Assembly (NCBI RefSeq): GCF_000359125.1
Contig: NZ_CAAF010000007.1
Location: 1 to 51,254, forward strand
DNA: 51,254 nt
Origin: Mesorhizobium sp. STM 4661
Lineage (GTDB): Bacteria > Pseudomonadota > Alphaproteobacteria > Rhizobiales > Rhizobiaceae
Direction of reading: 5' to 3'
The notes beneath the pieces were generated by a model. That model worked only from the letters and a program-made list of their open reading frames with translations. It was not told the origin of the DNA and did not search any database. Made by a program: the position numbers and the translations under genes. Within the stretch, counting starts at the first letter, position 1. The number at the start of each line of letters is the position of its first letter. Below, piece after piece: positions 7,939 through 17,800 of the stretch.

Positions 7939-8717
7939 GCGAGGCCGCCGACCAGATCTTCGCCACGCTGAAACAATCCTCGCAAAGCGGCGCGCCACTC
8001 TATCTGCAGCTCAGGAAGAGCATCGAGGACGCGGTCAATCGCGGCCTGATCGGGCCAGGCGACGCGCTGCCCTCCGAGCGCGACATCGCCACCAAGGCCG
8101 ACATTTCGCGCGTCACCGTGCGCAAGGCGGTGCAGGACCTGGTCAAGGGCGGCGTCCTCGTCCAGCGCCATGGCTCCGGCACTTTCGTTGCACCGCGCAT
8201 GGAGCGCGTCGAGCAATCGCTGTCGCGGCTGACATCCTTCACCGAGGACATGGCGCGACGCGGCATGGCCGTGCGCTCGGCATGGCTCGACCGCGGCCTC
8301 TATGCACCTTCGCCCGACGAGATGATGGTGCTCGGCCTGTCGTCGGACGAACTGGTGGCGCGCGTGGCGCGCCTGCGCATCGCCAACGACACGCCGCTGG
8401 CGATCGAACGCGCGGCGCTGTCGGCAAGCGTGCTGCCCGACCCGGCGGGAATAGGCTCCTCGCTGTACGCGGCGCTGGAATTGACCGGCCACCGGCCGGT
8501 GCGGGCGGTGCAGCGCATCTCCGCCGCCAATCTCGGCGACGGCGACGCGCGCCTGCTGGAAGTGCCGCCCGGCATTGCCGGCCTGCATATCGAACGCATT
8601 TCCTATCTGGCGAGCGGCAAGGTGATCGAGTTCACCCGCTCCATCTACAGGGGCGACGCCTATGATTTCGTCGCCGAACTCCGGCTGAGCGGGCCGGGAG
8701 AAGAGGGCCGGCAATGA
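7935..8717 (+). CDS. GntR-family regulator with UTRA domain (HutC subfamily)
   Basis: A 260-residue DNA-binding repressor-type protein. A winged helix-turn-helix at about residues 20-88 includes PLYLQLRKSIEDAV, LPSERDIA and the recognition region SRVTVRKAVQDL. A UTRA effector domain follows (about 100-250). UTRA regulators of amino-sugar genes sense phosphosugars such as GlcNAc-6-P or GlcN-6-P. Start ATG at 7935 overlaps the kinase stop, and its own stop overlaps the next start, so all four rightward genes are coupled. The tandem TGGTATT boxes at 6882-6899 and 7017-7034 are its probable targets, giving autoregulation and control of the uptake operon. It resembles NagQ in role; I cannot confirm orthology. 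Confidence 0.9.
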   Translation: MSEAADQIFATLKQSSQSGAPLYLQLRKSIEDAVNRGLIGPGDALPSERDIATKADISRVTVRKAVQDLVKGGVLVQRHGSGTFVAPRMERVEQSLSRLTSFTEDMARRGMAVRSAWLDRGLYAPSPDEMMVLGLSSDELVARVARLRIANDTPLAIERAALSASVLPDPAGIGSSLYAALELTGHRPVRAVQRISAANLGDGDARLLEVPPGIAGLHIERISYLASGKVIEFTRSIYRGDAYDFVAELRLSGPGEEGRQ

Positions 8718-9745
8718 GCGCAACCAAAACACATATGCGGCGCGAGATAGAGGAGATCCCGGAAGCCACAGCACGCCTGCTCGACGGTTCGGCAGCGGTG
8801 CTGACCGAGGCCGGACGCGGCATCCGCGAACGGGACCCGCATTTCATCGTCACCGTTGCACGCGGCTCGTCCGACCACGCCGCCACCTTCATGAAATACG
8901 CCGTCGAGCTGACCGCCGGCCTCGCCGTTGCATCAGTCGGCCCGTCGATCGCCTCGATCTATGGCGCCAAGCTCAAGCTCGCCGGCTCGGCCTGCCTCGC
9001 CATCTCGCAGTCGGGCAAGAGCCCGGACATCGTCGCTATGGCGCAGGCGGCAAGGGCCGGTGGCGCGCTGACCGTAGCCATCACCAACACCGCCGATTCG
9101 CCGCTCGCGCGAGCCTCGGATTACGCCATCGATATCCTGGCCGGGCCGGAGCTCAGCGTCGCGGCGACCAAGACCTTCGTCAACTCGGCGGTCGCCGGCC
9201 TCGCCTTGATGGCGCACAGCACCGGCGACGACAAGCTGCTCGCCGCACTTGCCCACCTGCCGGAGCATTTCCGCAAGGCGATCGCCTGCGACTGGATGGC
9301 GCTGGCCGGTGCGCTGGAGACGCCAAGATCGCTGTTCATCCTCGGCCGCGGTCCCTCCTCGGCGATCGCCAATGAGGCGGCGCTGAAATTCAAGGAGACC
9401 TGCGCCATGCATGCCGAGGCCTATAGCGCGGCCGAAGTCATGCATGGCCCGCTGGCACTGGTCGGACCGGGCTTTCCGGTGCTGGCGCTGGCCGCCCGCG
9501 ATGCTTCCGAGCCGTCGGTCGCCGAGGCCGCGGACGCTTTGGCGGGCAAGGGTGCTGCCGTCTTCGTCACCTCGGACAAGGCAAGGAGCGCCCAACCCCT
9601 GCCGCATGTCGCCACCGGCCATCCACTGACCGACCCGCTGACGCTGATCGTGTCCTTCTACGGCTTCGTAGAGGCCTTTGCCCGCCATCGCGGCCTCGAC
9701 CCGGATCTGCCGCCCAATCTGCGCAAGGTGACGGAAACAGTATGA
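8714..9745 (+). CDS. SIS-domain glucosamine-6-phosphate deaminase (NagB-II/AgaS/GlmS-like)
   Basis: A 343-residue cytoplasmic enzyme with two SIS domains (about 30-165 and 195-330), equivalent to the isomerase half of GlmS but without the glutaminase half. Visible marks are ARGSSDHAA and SQSGKSPD in the first domain and GRGPSSAIANEAALKFKE, EVMHGPLAL in the second. Such stand-alone proteins replace NagB in many proteobacteria, turning GlcN-6-P into fructose-6-P and ammonia. Its place between the regulator and nagA, with 4-nt overlaps at both ends, supports this deaminase role over tagatose-6-P ketose isomerase (AgaS). Confidence 0.88.
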   Translation: MSATKTHMRREIEEIPEATARLLDGSAAVLTEAGRGIRERDPHFIVTVARGSSDHAATFMKYAVELTAGLAVASVGPSIASIYGAKLKLAGSACLAISQSGKSPDIVAMAQAARAGGALTVAITNTADSPLARASDYAIDILAGPELSVAATKTFVNSAVAGLALMAHSTGDDKLLAALAHLPEHFRKAIACDWMALAGALETPRSLFILGRGPSSAIANEAALKFKETCAMHAEAYSAAEVMHGPLALVGPGFPVLALAARDASEPSVAEAADALAGKGAAVFVTSDKARSAQPLPHVATGHPLTDPLTLIVSFYGFVEAFARHRGLDPDLPPNLRKVTETV

Positions 9746-10911
9746 GCGAGCGTTTTGCCCTGCGCGGTGCCCGGATATTCGACGGCGACGACTGGCACGA
9801 CGATGCGGCCCTTGTCGTGCGCGACGGCCTGGTCGAAGCCATCGTTCCCAATGGCGCCATTCCATCCGGTGTCTCTCGCATTGAGACCAACGGTGGCATA
9901 CTAACGCCGGGGTTCGTCGACCTGCAGGTCAATGGTGGCGGCGGCGTCATGGTCAACGATCATCCCGATGTCGGCTCGATCGAAACCATTTGCCGGGCGC
10001 ATGCGCCCTTCGGCACGACAGCGCTGCTGCCGACGCTGATCACCGATACGCCTGAAATCACCGCCGCGGCGGTTGCCGCAGGGGTTGAAGCCGCGCGGCA
10101 AAAGGTGCCGGGATTTCTCGGCCTGCATCTCGAAGGACCGCATCTGTCGATCGCCCGCAAGGGCGCGCATGACCCGGCGCTGATCCGGCCGATGACGGAT
10201 GCCGACCAGGCGATGCTGATCGCCACGCGGCGGAAACTGCCGGTGCTGCTGACGACGATCGCGCCTGAATCCGTCGAAGCCGCCCGCGTTTCAACGCTGG
10301 CCGAGGCGGGCATCGTCGTCAGTCTCGGTCATTCCGACACCTCCTATGCCACGGCGCGCGCCTTTGCCGAGGCAGGCGCCACGATGGCCACGCATCTGTT
10401 CAACGCCATGAGCCAGATCGGCAATCGCGAGCCGGGGCTGGCGGGTGCTGCCATCGACATCGGCACCTTCCATGCCGGCATCATCGCCGACGGCATCCAT
10501 GTCGATCCCGCCACCATGGCGATTGCGTTGCGCGCCAAAAAAGGACCGGGCAGGATTTTCCTCGTCACCGATGCCATGGCGACGATCGGCACCGACATGA
10601 CCTCGTTCACGCTGAACGGCCGCACTGTCTACCGCAAGGACGGCAGTCTGCGGCTGGCCGACGGGACGCTGGCGGGCGCCGATCTCGACATGATCTCCGC
10701 CGTGCGCTTCGTCCACCGCGCCGTCGGGCTGGAGCTGTCGGAGGCGTTGCGCATGGCTTCGCTCTATCCGGCGCAGGCGATCGGCCAGTCGCACCGGCTC
10801 GGGCGCTTCGCCAACGGCACCGCCGCCGATATCGTCGCGCTGTCGGACGATCTCGACGTCAAGGGCGTCTGGATCGGCGGCGACAGGGTTTTTGGAGCAG
10901 ACGCTGGGTAG
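9742..10911 (+). CDS. nagA: N-acetylglucosamine-6-phosphate deacetylase
   Basis: A 389-residue amidohydrolase that removes acetate from GlcNAc-6-P to give GlcN-6-P. Typical sequence marks occur in order: GFVDLQVNGGGG, HLEGPHL (metal ligand region), SLGHSDTSY, THLFNAMSQ, DGIHVDP and VTDAMAT, the last holding the catalytic aspartate. Length matches bacterial NagA (about 380). Start ATG overlaps the deaminase stop. It ends the rightward operon, only 16 nt from the convergent matB end, with no clear terminator between. The product feeds the upstream SIS deaminase. Confidence 0.96.
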   Translation: MSERFALRGARIFDGDDWHDDAALVVRDGLVEAIVPNGAIPSGVSRIETNGGILTPGFVDLQVNGGGGVMVNDHPDVGSIETICRAHAPFGTTALLPTLITDTPEITAAAVAAGVEAARQKVPGFLGLHLEGPHLSIARKGAHDPALIRPMTDADQAMLIATRRKLPVLLTTIAPESVEAARVSTLAEAGIVVSLGHSDTSYATARAFAEAGATMATHLFNAMSQIGNREPGLAGAAIDIGTFHAGIIADGIHVDPATMAIALRAKKGPGRIFLVTDAMATIGTDMTSFTLNGRTVYRKDGSLRLADGTLAGADLDMISAVRFVHRAVGLELSEALRMASLYPAQAIGQSHRLGRFANGTAADIVALSDDLDVKGVWIGGDRVFGADAG

Positions 10912-10927
10912 GTTCCGCGTATTAGAG

Positions 10928-12454
10928 TTAGCCGGCTTTGGGCGGGCTGTAGAGATCCTTGTAGGTTTCCCGCAGCAGGTTTTTCTGCACCTTGCCCATC
11001 GTGTTGCGCGGCAGTTCGTCGACGAAGATGACCTGCTTCGGGTGCTTGTACTTAGCCACCCGTTGCGTGATAGCGCCGACGATATCGGCAGCGGTGATGG
11101 CCGAGGCTGGCGTCCGCACCACGATCGCGGTGACGCCTTCGCCGAAATCCGGGTGGGCAACGCCGATGACGGCGCTTTCGCTGACGCCGGCAAGGGCGTC
11201 GATCTCGCTCTCGACCTCTTTCGGATAGATGTTGTAGCCGCCGGAGATGATCAGGTCTTTTCCCCGCCCGACGATATGGACATAGCCGTCGGCGTCGATC
11301 AGGCCGAGATCGCCGGTGATGAAGAAGCCATCGGCGCGGAACTCGGCCCTGGTCTTTTCCGGCATGCGCCAATAGCCGGCAAAGACGTTGGGGCCTTTCA
11401 CCTCGATCATGCCGACTTCGCCCTGGGCAAGCGTGCCACCGCCGTCGGGATCGGCGATGCGGAGCGCGACGCCGGGCAAGGGAAAGCCGACCGTGCCGCC
11501 GCGGCGCTCGCCATCATAAGGGTTCGACGTGTTCATGTTGGTCTCGGTCATGCCGTAGCGCTCGAGGATCGAATGGCCGGTGCGCTCACGCCAGGTCTTG
11601 TGCGTCTCGGCAAGCAGCGGCGCCGATCCGGATACGAACAGGCGGATGTTTTTTGCAGCCTGGCCGTTCAAGCCGTCCTGCTGCAACAGGCGCACATAGA
11701 AGGTCGGCACGCCCATCAGCGCGGTGGCGCGCGGCAGCAGGGAGACGATACGGGCTGGGTCGAATCTGGTTTCGAACAGCATCGAGGCGCCGGCCATCAG
11801 GATGACATTGGTCGCGACGAAGAGGCCGTGCGTATGGAAGATCGGCAGCGCGTGGATCAGCACATCCGCGCTGGTGAAGCGCCAGTGCTCGACGAGCACA
11901 AGCGCGTTGGAGGCGAGGTTTTCATGGCTGAGCATGGCGCCCTTCGAGCGACCGGTCGTGCCCGACGTGTAGAGGATCGCCGCCAGATCGTCCGGTCCGC
12001 GCACCACGTCATGAAAATCCGCCGACTGCCGCGAGGCCTGCTCCGTGAGCGAGCCTTCGCCATTGCGGCCGAGCGTCACCGTCGTGGCGCCCGATGCCTG
12101 CGCCAGCGGCTCGATATCGGCTGCTTTCAGCGGATCGCAAACGACCAGGCGTGGCTCGGCATCGCCGAAGAAATAGCCGAGCTCGGTCAGCGTGTAGGCG
12201 GTGTTGAGCGGCAGGAAGACCGCTCCGGCGCGCAGGCAAGCGAGATAGAGCAGGACCGCTTCGGGGCTCTTCTCGACCTGGACGGCGACGCGGTCGCCCG
12301 GTTCGACACCCAGTTGCAGCAGCGCGTGCGCCAATTGCGCCGACCGCGCCAGCATGTCGCCATAGGTGAGCACGCGCCCGTCATCCGTCTCCATCAAGAG
12401 CCGTTTTGGCGCCGGCATCCGGGCGCGAAACGCATCGAACAAATGATTGCTCAT
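10928..12454 (-). CDS. matB: Malonyl-CoA synthetase (acyl-CoA synthetase family)
   Basis: A 508-residue cytoplasmic ligase making malonyl-CoA from malonate, CoA and ATP. The AMP-binding motif YTSGTTGRSKGAMLSH, the GYGMTETN-like ERYGMTETNMNTS, the hinge GRGKDLIISGGYNIYPKEVE and the C-terminal catalytic-lysine motif MGKVQKNLLR are all present. This set and the length match rhizobial MatB (about 504). The start at 12454 (MSNHLFDAF) is chosen because upstream extension runs through matA in another frame. It lies 8 nt after matA, as in the Rhizobium mat operon. No matC transporter or matR regulator is visible beside the pair. Confidence 0.95.
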   Translation of the reverse strand: MSNHLFDAFRARMPAPKRLLMETDDGRVLTYGDMLARSAQLAHALLQLGVEPGDRVAVQVEKSPEAVLLYLACLRAGAVFLPLNTAYTLTELGYFFGDAEPRLVVCDPLKAADIEPLAQASGATTVTLGRNGEGSLTEQASRQSADFHDVVRGPDDLAAILYTSGTTGRSKGAMLSHENLASNALVLVEHWRFTSADVLIHALPIFHTHGLFVATNVILMAGASMLFETRFDPARIVSLLPRATALMGVPTFYVRLLQQDGLNGQAAKNIRLFVSGSAPLLAETHKTWRERTGHSILERYGMTETNMNTSNPYDGERRGGTVGFPLPGVALRIADPDGGGTLAQGEVGMIEVKGPNVFAGYWRMPEKTRAEFRADGFFITGDLGLIDADGYVHIVGRGKDLIISGGYNIYPKEVESEIDALAGVSESAVIGVAHPDFGEGVTAIVVRTPASAITAADIVGAITQRVAKYKHPKQVIFVDELPRNTMGKVQKNLLRETYKDLYSPPKAG

Positions 12455-12462
12455 GTATCCCT

Positions 12463-13827
12463 CTAGGGTTGGGCGGATCGGCCAGGCGGCAAAAGCCGCG
12501 GCGTGGCCGGCCTTACTACGGCTTTCGGCAGCAGGCGGCGCACGGTGGGTGCGGCCGCCACATCGTTTTTGGCGGCGAAAAGCTCGTGGTTCTTCTCGAT
12601 GTCGTCGAGCTTGTAGCGGTAATTGACCATCAGGCCATGCGCCTGCCGCAAGGCGCGGGGCGACAGGTCGCCGAGAAGGTTGATCCGCTCCAGCCGCGCG
12701 CCATTGCCGAGATGGAAACGCGCGACCGGGTCGATGACCTTGCCGGAAGTGGTGCGGGCCTCTAGGAAATACTGCGCCGCCAGGGCAAGCAAGACCTCGC
12801 CTGCGCGGTCGCGCTGAGCGGCGTCCGCATGCCAACCCTGGTTGGCGACGAGGTTCTGCGCCTCGGCGGCGGATGGGCCGGCCTGTTCGGCGAGCCAGCG
12901 GGCAAAACCCGGCACCGGGGACAGCGTGACGAAATCGGTCAGGCCGGGAAGGTCGCGGCGCAGATCCTCGACCACCTGCTTGATCAGGAAATTACCGAAG
13001 GAGATGCCGCGCAGGCCCTCCTGGCAATTGGAGATGGAATAGAACACCGCCGTCGTCGCCTGCCGCGGCTGCACCGGCGGCCGTTCGTCGGCAAGCAGCT
13101 CGGCGATGGTCAAGGGCATGGCGCGGGTGAGCGCTACCTCGACGAAGATCAACGGCTCGTCGCCGAGCTGCGGATGGAAGAATGCGTAGCAGAGCCGGTC
13201 GGCGGGCTCGATGCGGCGGCGCAGATCGTCCCAGGTGTGGATGGCGTGCACCGCCTCGTAGCGGATGATCTTTTCCAGGATGTTGGCCGGCGTCGACCAG
13301 TCGATCCGCCGCAGCACCAGGAAGCCGCGATTGAACCATGACGACAGAAGATGCGTGAAGTCGGCATCGACGATGGCAAGGTCGGGCGATGTTGTCAGCC
13401 GGGCAAGCAGATCCTCGCGCATGCGCACCAATGTCTCGATGCCGCCGGGCGCCAGGTTCAGGCGGCGCAGCAGCTCCTGCCTGGCCGGTTCGGCTGCGTC
13501 GTGCAAAGCAAGTGCCGTGTGATCGTCAGGCGCGTCGCGATAGGCATCCACCGCATCGGCGAGCCTGCCATGATCGGTGCCGAAACGATCGCGCAGCACA
13601 TGCAGGAAGGCCAGCCGGCCGTCGGCATTGAGGGCGCGCCAGCGCTCGAGGATTTCGCGGGCATAGGCGACGCCCGATGCCTCACCCTGGCTGGAAAGCA
13701 GGCGCGTGCACAGACGCGCCAGGCTGTCGGCCGAGACCGGCTCGTCACCGCGAACGAGGTTCAGCATCATCCGGCCGCGATCGGCGATGGTGTTCAGGAG
13801 ATCGGCGAAGAAGAGGCTGCGATTCAT
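12463..13827 (-). CDS. matA: Malonyl-CoA decarboxylase
   Basis: A 454-residue enzyme converting malonyl-CoA to acetyl-CoA and CO2. The N-terminal part is helical, followed by the catalytic domain. The segments NCQEGLRGISFGNFLIKQV and FHLGNGARLERINLLGD, with the histidine of FHLGNGA, and the ending HGLMVNYRYKLDDIEKNHE are hallmarks of the family. It is the first gene of a two-gene operon with matB, so malonate is activated and then decarboxylated to acetyl-CoA, a use known from rhizobia. The 182-nt gap upstream to rpe shows no clear promoter or operator to me, and the ribosome site before the ATG is weak. Confidence 0.95.
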   Translation of the reverse strand: MNRSLFFADLLNTIADRGRMMLNLVRGDEPVSADSLARLCTRLLSSQGEASGVAYAREILERWRALNADGRLAFLHVLRDRFGTDHGRLADAVDAYRDAPDDHTALALHDAAEPARQELLRRLNLAPGGIETLVRMREDLLARLTTSPDLAIVDADFTHLLSSWFNRGFLVLRRIDWSTPANILEKIIRYEAVHAIHTWDDLRRRIEPADRLCYAFFHPQLGDEPLIFVEVALTRAMPLTIAELLADERPPVQPRQATTAVFYSISNCQEGLRGISFGNFLIKQVVEDLRRDLPGLTDFVTLSPVPGFARWLAEQAGPSAAEAQNLVANQGWHADAAQRDRAGEVLLALAAQYFLEARTTSGKVIDPVARFHLGNGARLERINLLGDLSPRALRQAHGLMVNYRYKLDDIEKNHELFAAKNDVAAAPTVRRLLPKAVVRPATPRLLPPGRSAQP

Positions 13828-14009
13828 CGATCCGACCGTCGAAGAGGAGCCTGCGGGAGGGTCCGGAGAGGCATGAGGACGAGACAGAGAATATGGGACA
13901 GTCTTTCATGAGCACAAGCGCACCGGCGTCGGCCAACGAATTCCTGATCGGCCGAAGAGACCGTGTGTGCTGGTGACGCGCCGCACACGCCCGTCAGCTG
14001 GCGGCCCCT

Positions 14010-14687
14010 CTACCCAACCGCAGTGTCCGCCGCCGTCCTGATCGCCTCGATATTCGCCCGGTAGGCTTCTACGCTGTCGCCCTTGAAGATGGCCGCACCC
14101 GCGACCAGCACGCTGGCGCCCGCGGCGGTGACGAGCGGTGCCGTTTCGGACGAGACGCCGCCGTCGATCTCGATGCGGATCGGCCGGTTGCCGATCAGCG
14201 CCTTCACCCGCTTCACCTTGTCGACGATCGCCGGGATGAAAGCCTGGCCGCCGAAGCCCGGATTGACGGTCATGATCAGGATCAGATCGAGCCTGTCGAG
14301 CACATATTCGATTGCACTTTCCGGCGTCGCCGGGTTGAGCGACACGCCGGCCTTCTTGCCGAGATTCCTGATCGTCTGCAGCGAACGGTCGAGATGCGGC
14401 CCGGCCTCGGCGTGAACCGTCATGCCGTCGCAGCCGGCGTCGGCGAAGGCCGCCAGATAGGGATCGGCTGGCGCGATCATCAGATGGCAGTCGAAGAACG
14501 CCTTGGTGCGGTTGCGGATCGCCTTGATGACCGGCGGACCGAAGGTGATATTGGGCACGAAATGCCCGTCCATGACGTCGAGATGGATCCAGTCGGCGCC
14601 GGCCGCGGCCACCGCCTCGACCTCGTCGCCGAGCCTGGAGAAATCCGACGCCAGCACCGATGGCGCGATCAGGGTCTTCTTGCTCAT
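14010..14687 (-). CDS. rpe: Ribulose-phosphate 3-epimerase
   Basis: A 225-residue TIM-barrel enzyme exchanging ribulose-5-P and xylulose-5-P in the pentose phosphate pathway. It shows [11 protein letters not shown] at the start, the metal-site segment [27 protein letters not shown], and the phosphate-binding [10 protein letters not shown]. The start at 14687 ([10 protein letters not shown]) is the conserved family start; 13 further residues upstream are unlikely. It is transcribed toward matA but 182 nt away, so it is probably a separate unit. Confidence 0.96.
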   Translation of the reverse strand: MSKKTLIAPSVLASDFSRLGDEVEAVAAAGADWIHLDVMDGHFVPNITFGPPVIKAIRNRTKAFFDCHLMIAPADPYLAAFADAGCDGMTVHAEAGPHLDRSLQTIRNLGKKAGVSLNPATPESAIEYVLDRLDLILIMTVNPGFGGQAFIPAIVDKVKRVKALIGNRPIRIEIDGGVSSETAPLVTAAGASVLVAGAAIFKGDSVEAYRANIEAIRTAADTAVG

Positions 14688-14748
14688 GATGCGGCCTTTC
14701 CAGGCGCCCTTGCTTGCGGGGCGCACTGTCTGGACGACTGCCTAGACC

Positions 14749-14781
14749 ATGATCCGGAAAAGGGGAAGCCGGTTTGTCCCG
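14749..14781. repeat. Short rhizobial intergenic repeat fragment (ACCATGATCCGG type)
   Basis: The stretch ACCATGATCCGGAAAAGG and the following AAGCCGGTTT resemble a short dispersed repeat that I recall from many rhizobial genomes, usually beside genes. Only one copy lies in this window, so membership rests on recall. Confidence 0.4.
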
Positions 14782-14795
14782 CGTCGATCCCAAGG

Positions 14796-14822
14796 AAAAC
14801 CCGCCGGATCGCTCCGGCGGGT
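14796..14822 (-). terminator. Rho-independent terminator of the secreted-protein operon
   Basis: Read on the minus strand, a 10-bp perfect stem ACCCGCCGGA/TCCGGCGGGT with a GCGA loop is followed by TTTT, 18 nt after the stop of the 1242-residue protein gene. Confidence 0.85.
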
Positions 14823-14840
14823 CTTTGTGGGCGCGGATGG

Positions 14841-17800
14841 TCAGTTCAATTTGTCGTTGCGCGCCGGATCCTGCTGCCGGGGAATCCGTTGCTTTTGCCT
14901 TGGCACAAGCTGTTGCAGGATGTCCGGGTTCAAGAGGTTCGGATTGATCTCCAGGCCCGGCCTTCTGCGGATCGGGGTGCAGTCCGGATACCGTCCGACC
15001 GTCCCGACCGGGCAGCGCCGCTTGATGACCGGCTGGCACTGGCCGTCGATGAACCGCGATCCGGGCGCGCATTCCACCTGAGCCCGGCGGCATGCGCCTC
15101 TGATCACCTCGGTGCCGCGCGGGCAGACACAGGCGCCGCGCTTGTTGTTGACCTGGCCGCGTATGGTGCACTGTTCCACTTCGGGCTTCTTGCGGATCGG
15201 CACGCAGGCCTTGCCTCGCAGTTCCGTCCCGCGCGGGCAGATACAGTCGCCGCTCTGGGTGCGGATCTGGCCGCGCAGCAGCTTGCACTGTTCCTCGACG
15301 GGCGGTTTCTTGCGGATCGGCCTGCAGGCGTCGCCTCTCAGTTCGGTTCCGCGCGGGCAGATGCAATCGCCGTCCCGGGTCCGGATCTGGCCCGGCAGCA
15401 GCTTGCACTGCCGGACGGGCGGCTGGTCGGTCGACACGCATCTGCCGTTCTCCAACGCGGTGCCGCGCGGGCAGATGCAACGCCCGTCTTCGGTACGGAT
15501 CTGTCCCTTGAGCAGCACGCAGCGCTGTGGGTCTTTCGGCTTTGGTATGATGACCGTGCCGCCACCCGACGAGCACTGGCCGTTGCGGAAGCTCGTGCCT
15601 TGCGGGCAGACGCATCGGCCGGCATCGTTCATGACGAAGCCTTGAGAGCATTCCTTCTTCACCTCATCGCCGATGGTGAAGGGGTGGCAGGCATAGGCTT
15701 TGCCGCGATCGCCCTGCATGTTGGCCTGAGCGCCGGAAAGTGCGTCGCCGCCGCCTTGCACCCGCGTGTCGGGAGAGAGCACGCCGACGCAGTTCTGGCC
15801 ATTGACCGTGCCCTGCGGATTGGCCAGGCGGCCGTCGTCGGGAAGCACCACGGTCATCTTGTGGGCGCGGCTTTCCCCGGCGCCGAGCGCCAAATTGGCA
15901 ATGCAGGACAAAGGCAAGGTCGCCGGCTCCGGTGAGCAGCCAAAGGGCGGTTCGATCGAGGTGATCGAAACACCTTCCAGCCGGCCGAGGCCTTCGAGGC
16001 CGATCGCATCGCCGATGCGAACCGGACCGGAGAAGGGGCTCGTCCCTTCATTGGTGATGGTGATCTCGAACGAGCAGGGCTGGCCTGGCCGGCATTCGGC
16101 GTCGCCGGTCTTCTCGACACGGATGGCGGACGTGCCGCCGCCCTTGGCGCAGGCCTTGCCTACGGGATAGACGATGTCGTCGCCTGGCGCCGGGCCGTAG
16201 GAGCCGCGGGCACAGTTCTCGAACTCGCCATTGCCGGCAACCGTCACGTCGAAGTGGCGGCTGGTTCCGGGCGTCATGACGGCGCCGGGAATCTGGCACG
16301 ACAGCGTGTTGGCCGGAACCGGTCCGCACGCCCATTCCGCGCCGTCGGGTATGACGGTCTGGATCTGGACAGGCGCGCCGCCGGCGACCAGCGTGGCGGC
16401 ATCGTTGACCCGCACCGGACCGGTTGGGGCAGCAGTGCCGACGCTGGTGACGGTGATGCGGCAGGAAACCGCCGCGGCGCCCGCCAGCGAGCCGTTGCAC
16501 ATTTTGGTGATGCGGAGCGCCGGCTGGTCGCCATTGGGACGACGGATGCGTTCCTTGGCGCAGGCCCTGTTGTTGGTAAGGTCGTTCTCACCGGGAATGG
16601 CCTTGACCTCGGCGCAATTCTCGACCGTGTCCGGCCGGTAGCCGGCCGGCATCACCGCCTTGACGAAGATCGGCGTCGAGGCGCCCGGCATCAGCACGAT
16701 GCCGGCATTGTCGCAGCGGAACTGGCCGGGGCCATTGGGTCCGCAAGCCCAGGGCGGGGTCGGGCCGAAGGTCGAGGATGCCGGCGCGCCGCCGGGATAG
16801 GTGTCGATGACCGTCAGCGGCCCGTTATGGGGGACGCTGCCATTGTTGATGATGTCGATCACGAAGGTGCAGACGCCGTCGGCCGAGCAGAATTCGGTGC
16901 GGGCGCGCTTCTTCAGGATGAGATCGACCTTCTTGTCCACCGGCGGCCGGCAGTCGCGGTCGCCGCGCCGGCAGATCTGGATCGAGGCGCAGCCGCGATC
17001 GTTCTGCTGGCTGCCGAACAGCGGCTTGCCGCTGGCCCCATAATTATAGCTGGCGCAGTTGCGCAAGGCCCCACCCTGCCAGCCTGCGGCCGGCTTGAAG
17101 CCGAGCTTGAGGTCGACGGAGGCGCCCGGATTGAGCGTGGTCACCGGATGGGTGCAAATCATCGGGGTTGCTCCGGGCACGCAGGCCCAGGGCGGGTTCG
17201 GCCCTGAATCCAGCGTCGAACCCGCAGGCAGCGTCACCTCGTCGAGCACGATCTTGCCGTTATAGGGGCCATCGCCGACATTGGTTACCCGGATGGTGAA
17301 GTCGCAGCCGCCGGCCATCGTGCAACGCGTCACATCGGCGCGTTTTTCGACCTTGAGATCCGGCTCCTTGTCCTTCGGCGGGCACCTCTGGTCACGCGGG
17401 ATGACGATGTCGATCGTCTGGGTGCAGCACAGGCCCCAGCCTTGCTTCGGACCGGCATAGGTTTCGATGCCGGTGACGATCAGCTGGATGACGTCTCCAG
17501 GCGAGGCGCCGACGATCTTCCAGTCGAGCACGCCGCCGCCCGCCGGCACCAGTTGCGTGTTGGGAATGATGGCGATGCCGGGCGTCGTCGTCGAAACCTG
17601 CACCCACTTGCCGCCCATCTCCGCGCCGACCGGCATGTGGTAGATGAAGGCGCCGCCACCGGGCACGCAATCGACCGTGCCGCGTTCGACCTTGAAGCAT
17701 TCCTTGCCGGGAGGTGGCGGCGGCGGGTTGCACTTGGTCAGGTCGATCCTGATCGAGGTCTTTTCGCCGGTGAGGAAATTGCCATCGTCCGGCTTGCCCG

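Noticed and set aside
15100..15640. Regular DNA repeats that could suggest a CRISPR array
   Set aside because: The repeats are in-frame protein modules with degenerate DNA sequence and no unique spacers of fixed length.
13906..15651. 581-codon minus-strand frame over rpe and the cysteine-module region
   Set aside because: Overlaps rpe and the secreted-protein gene in a different frame; its apparent repeats only mirror the tandem cysteine modules.
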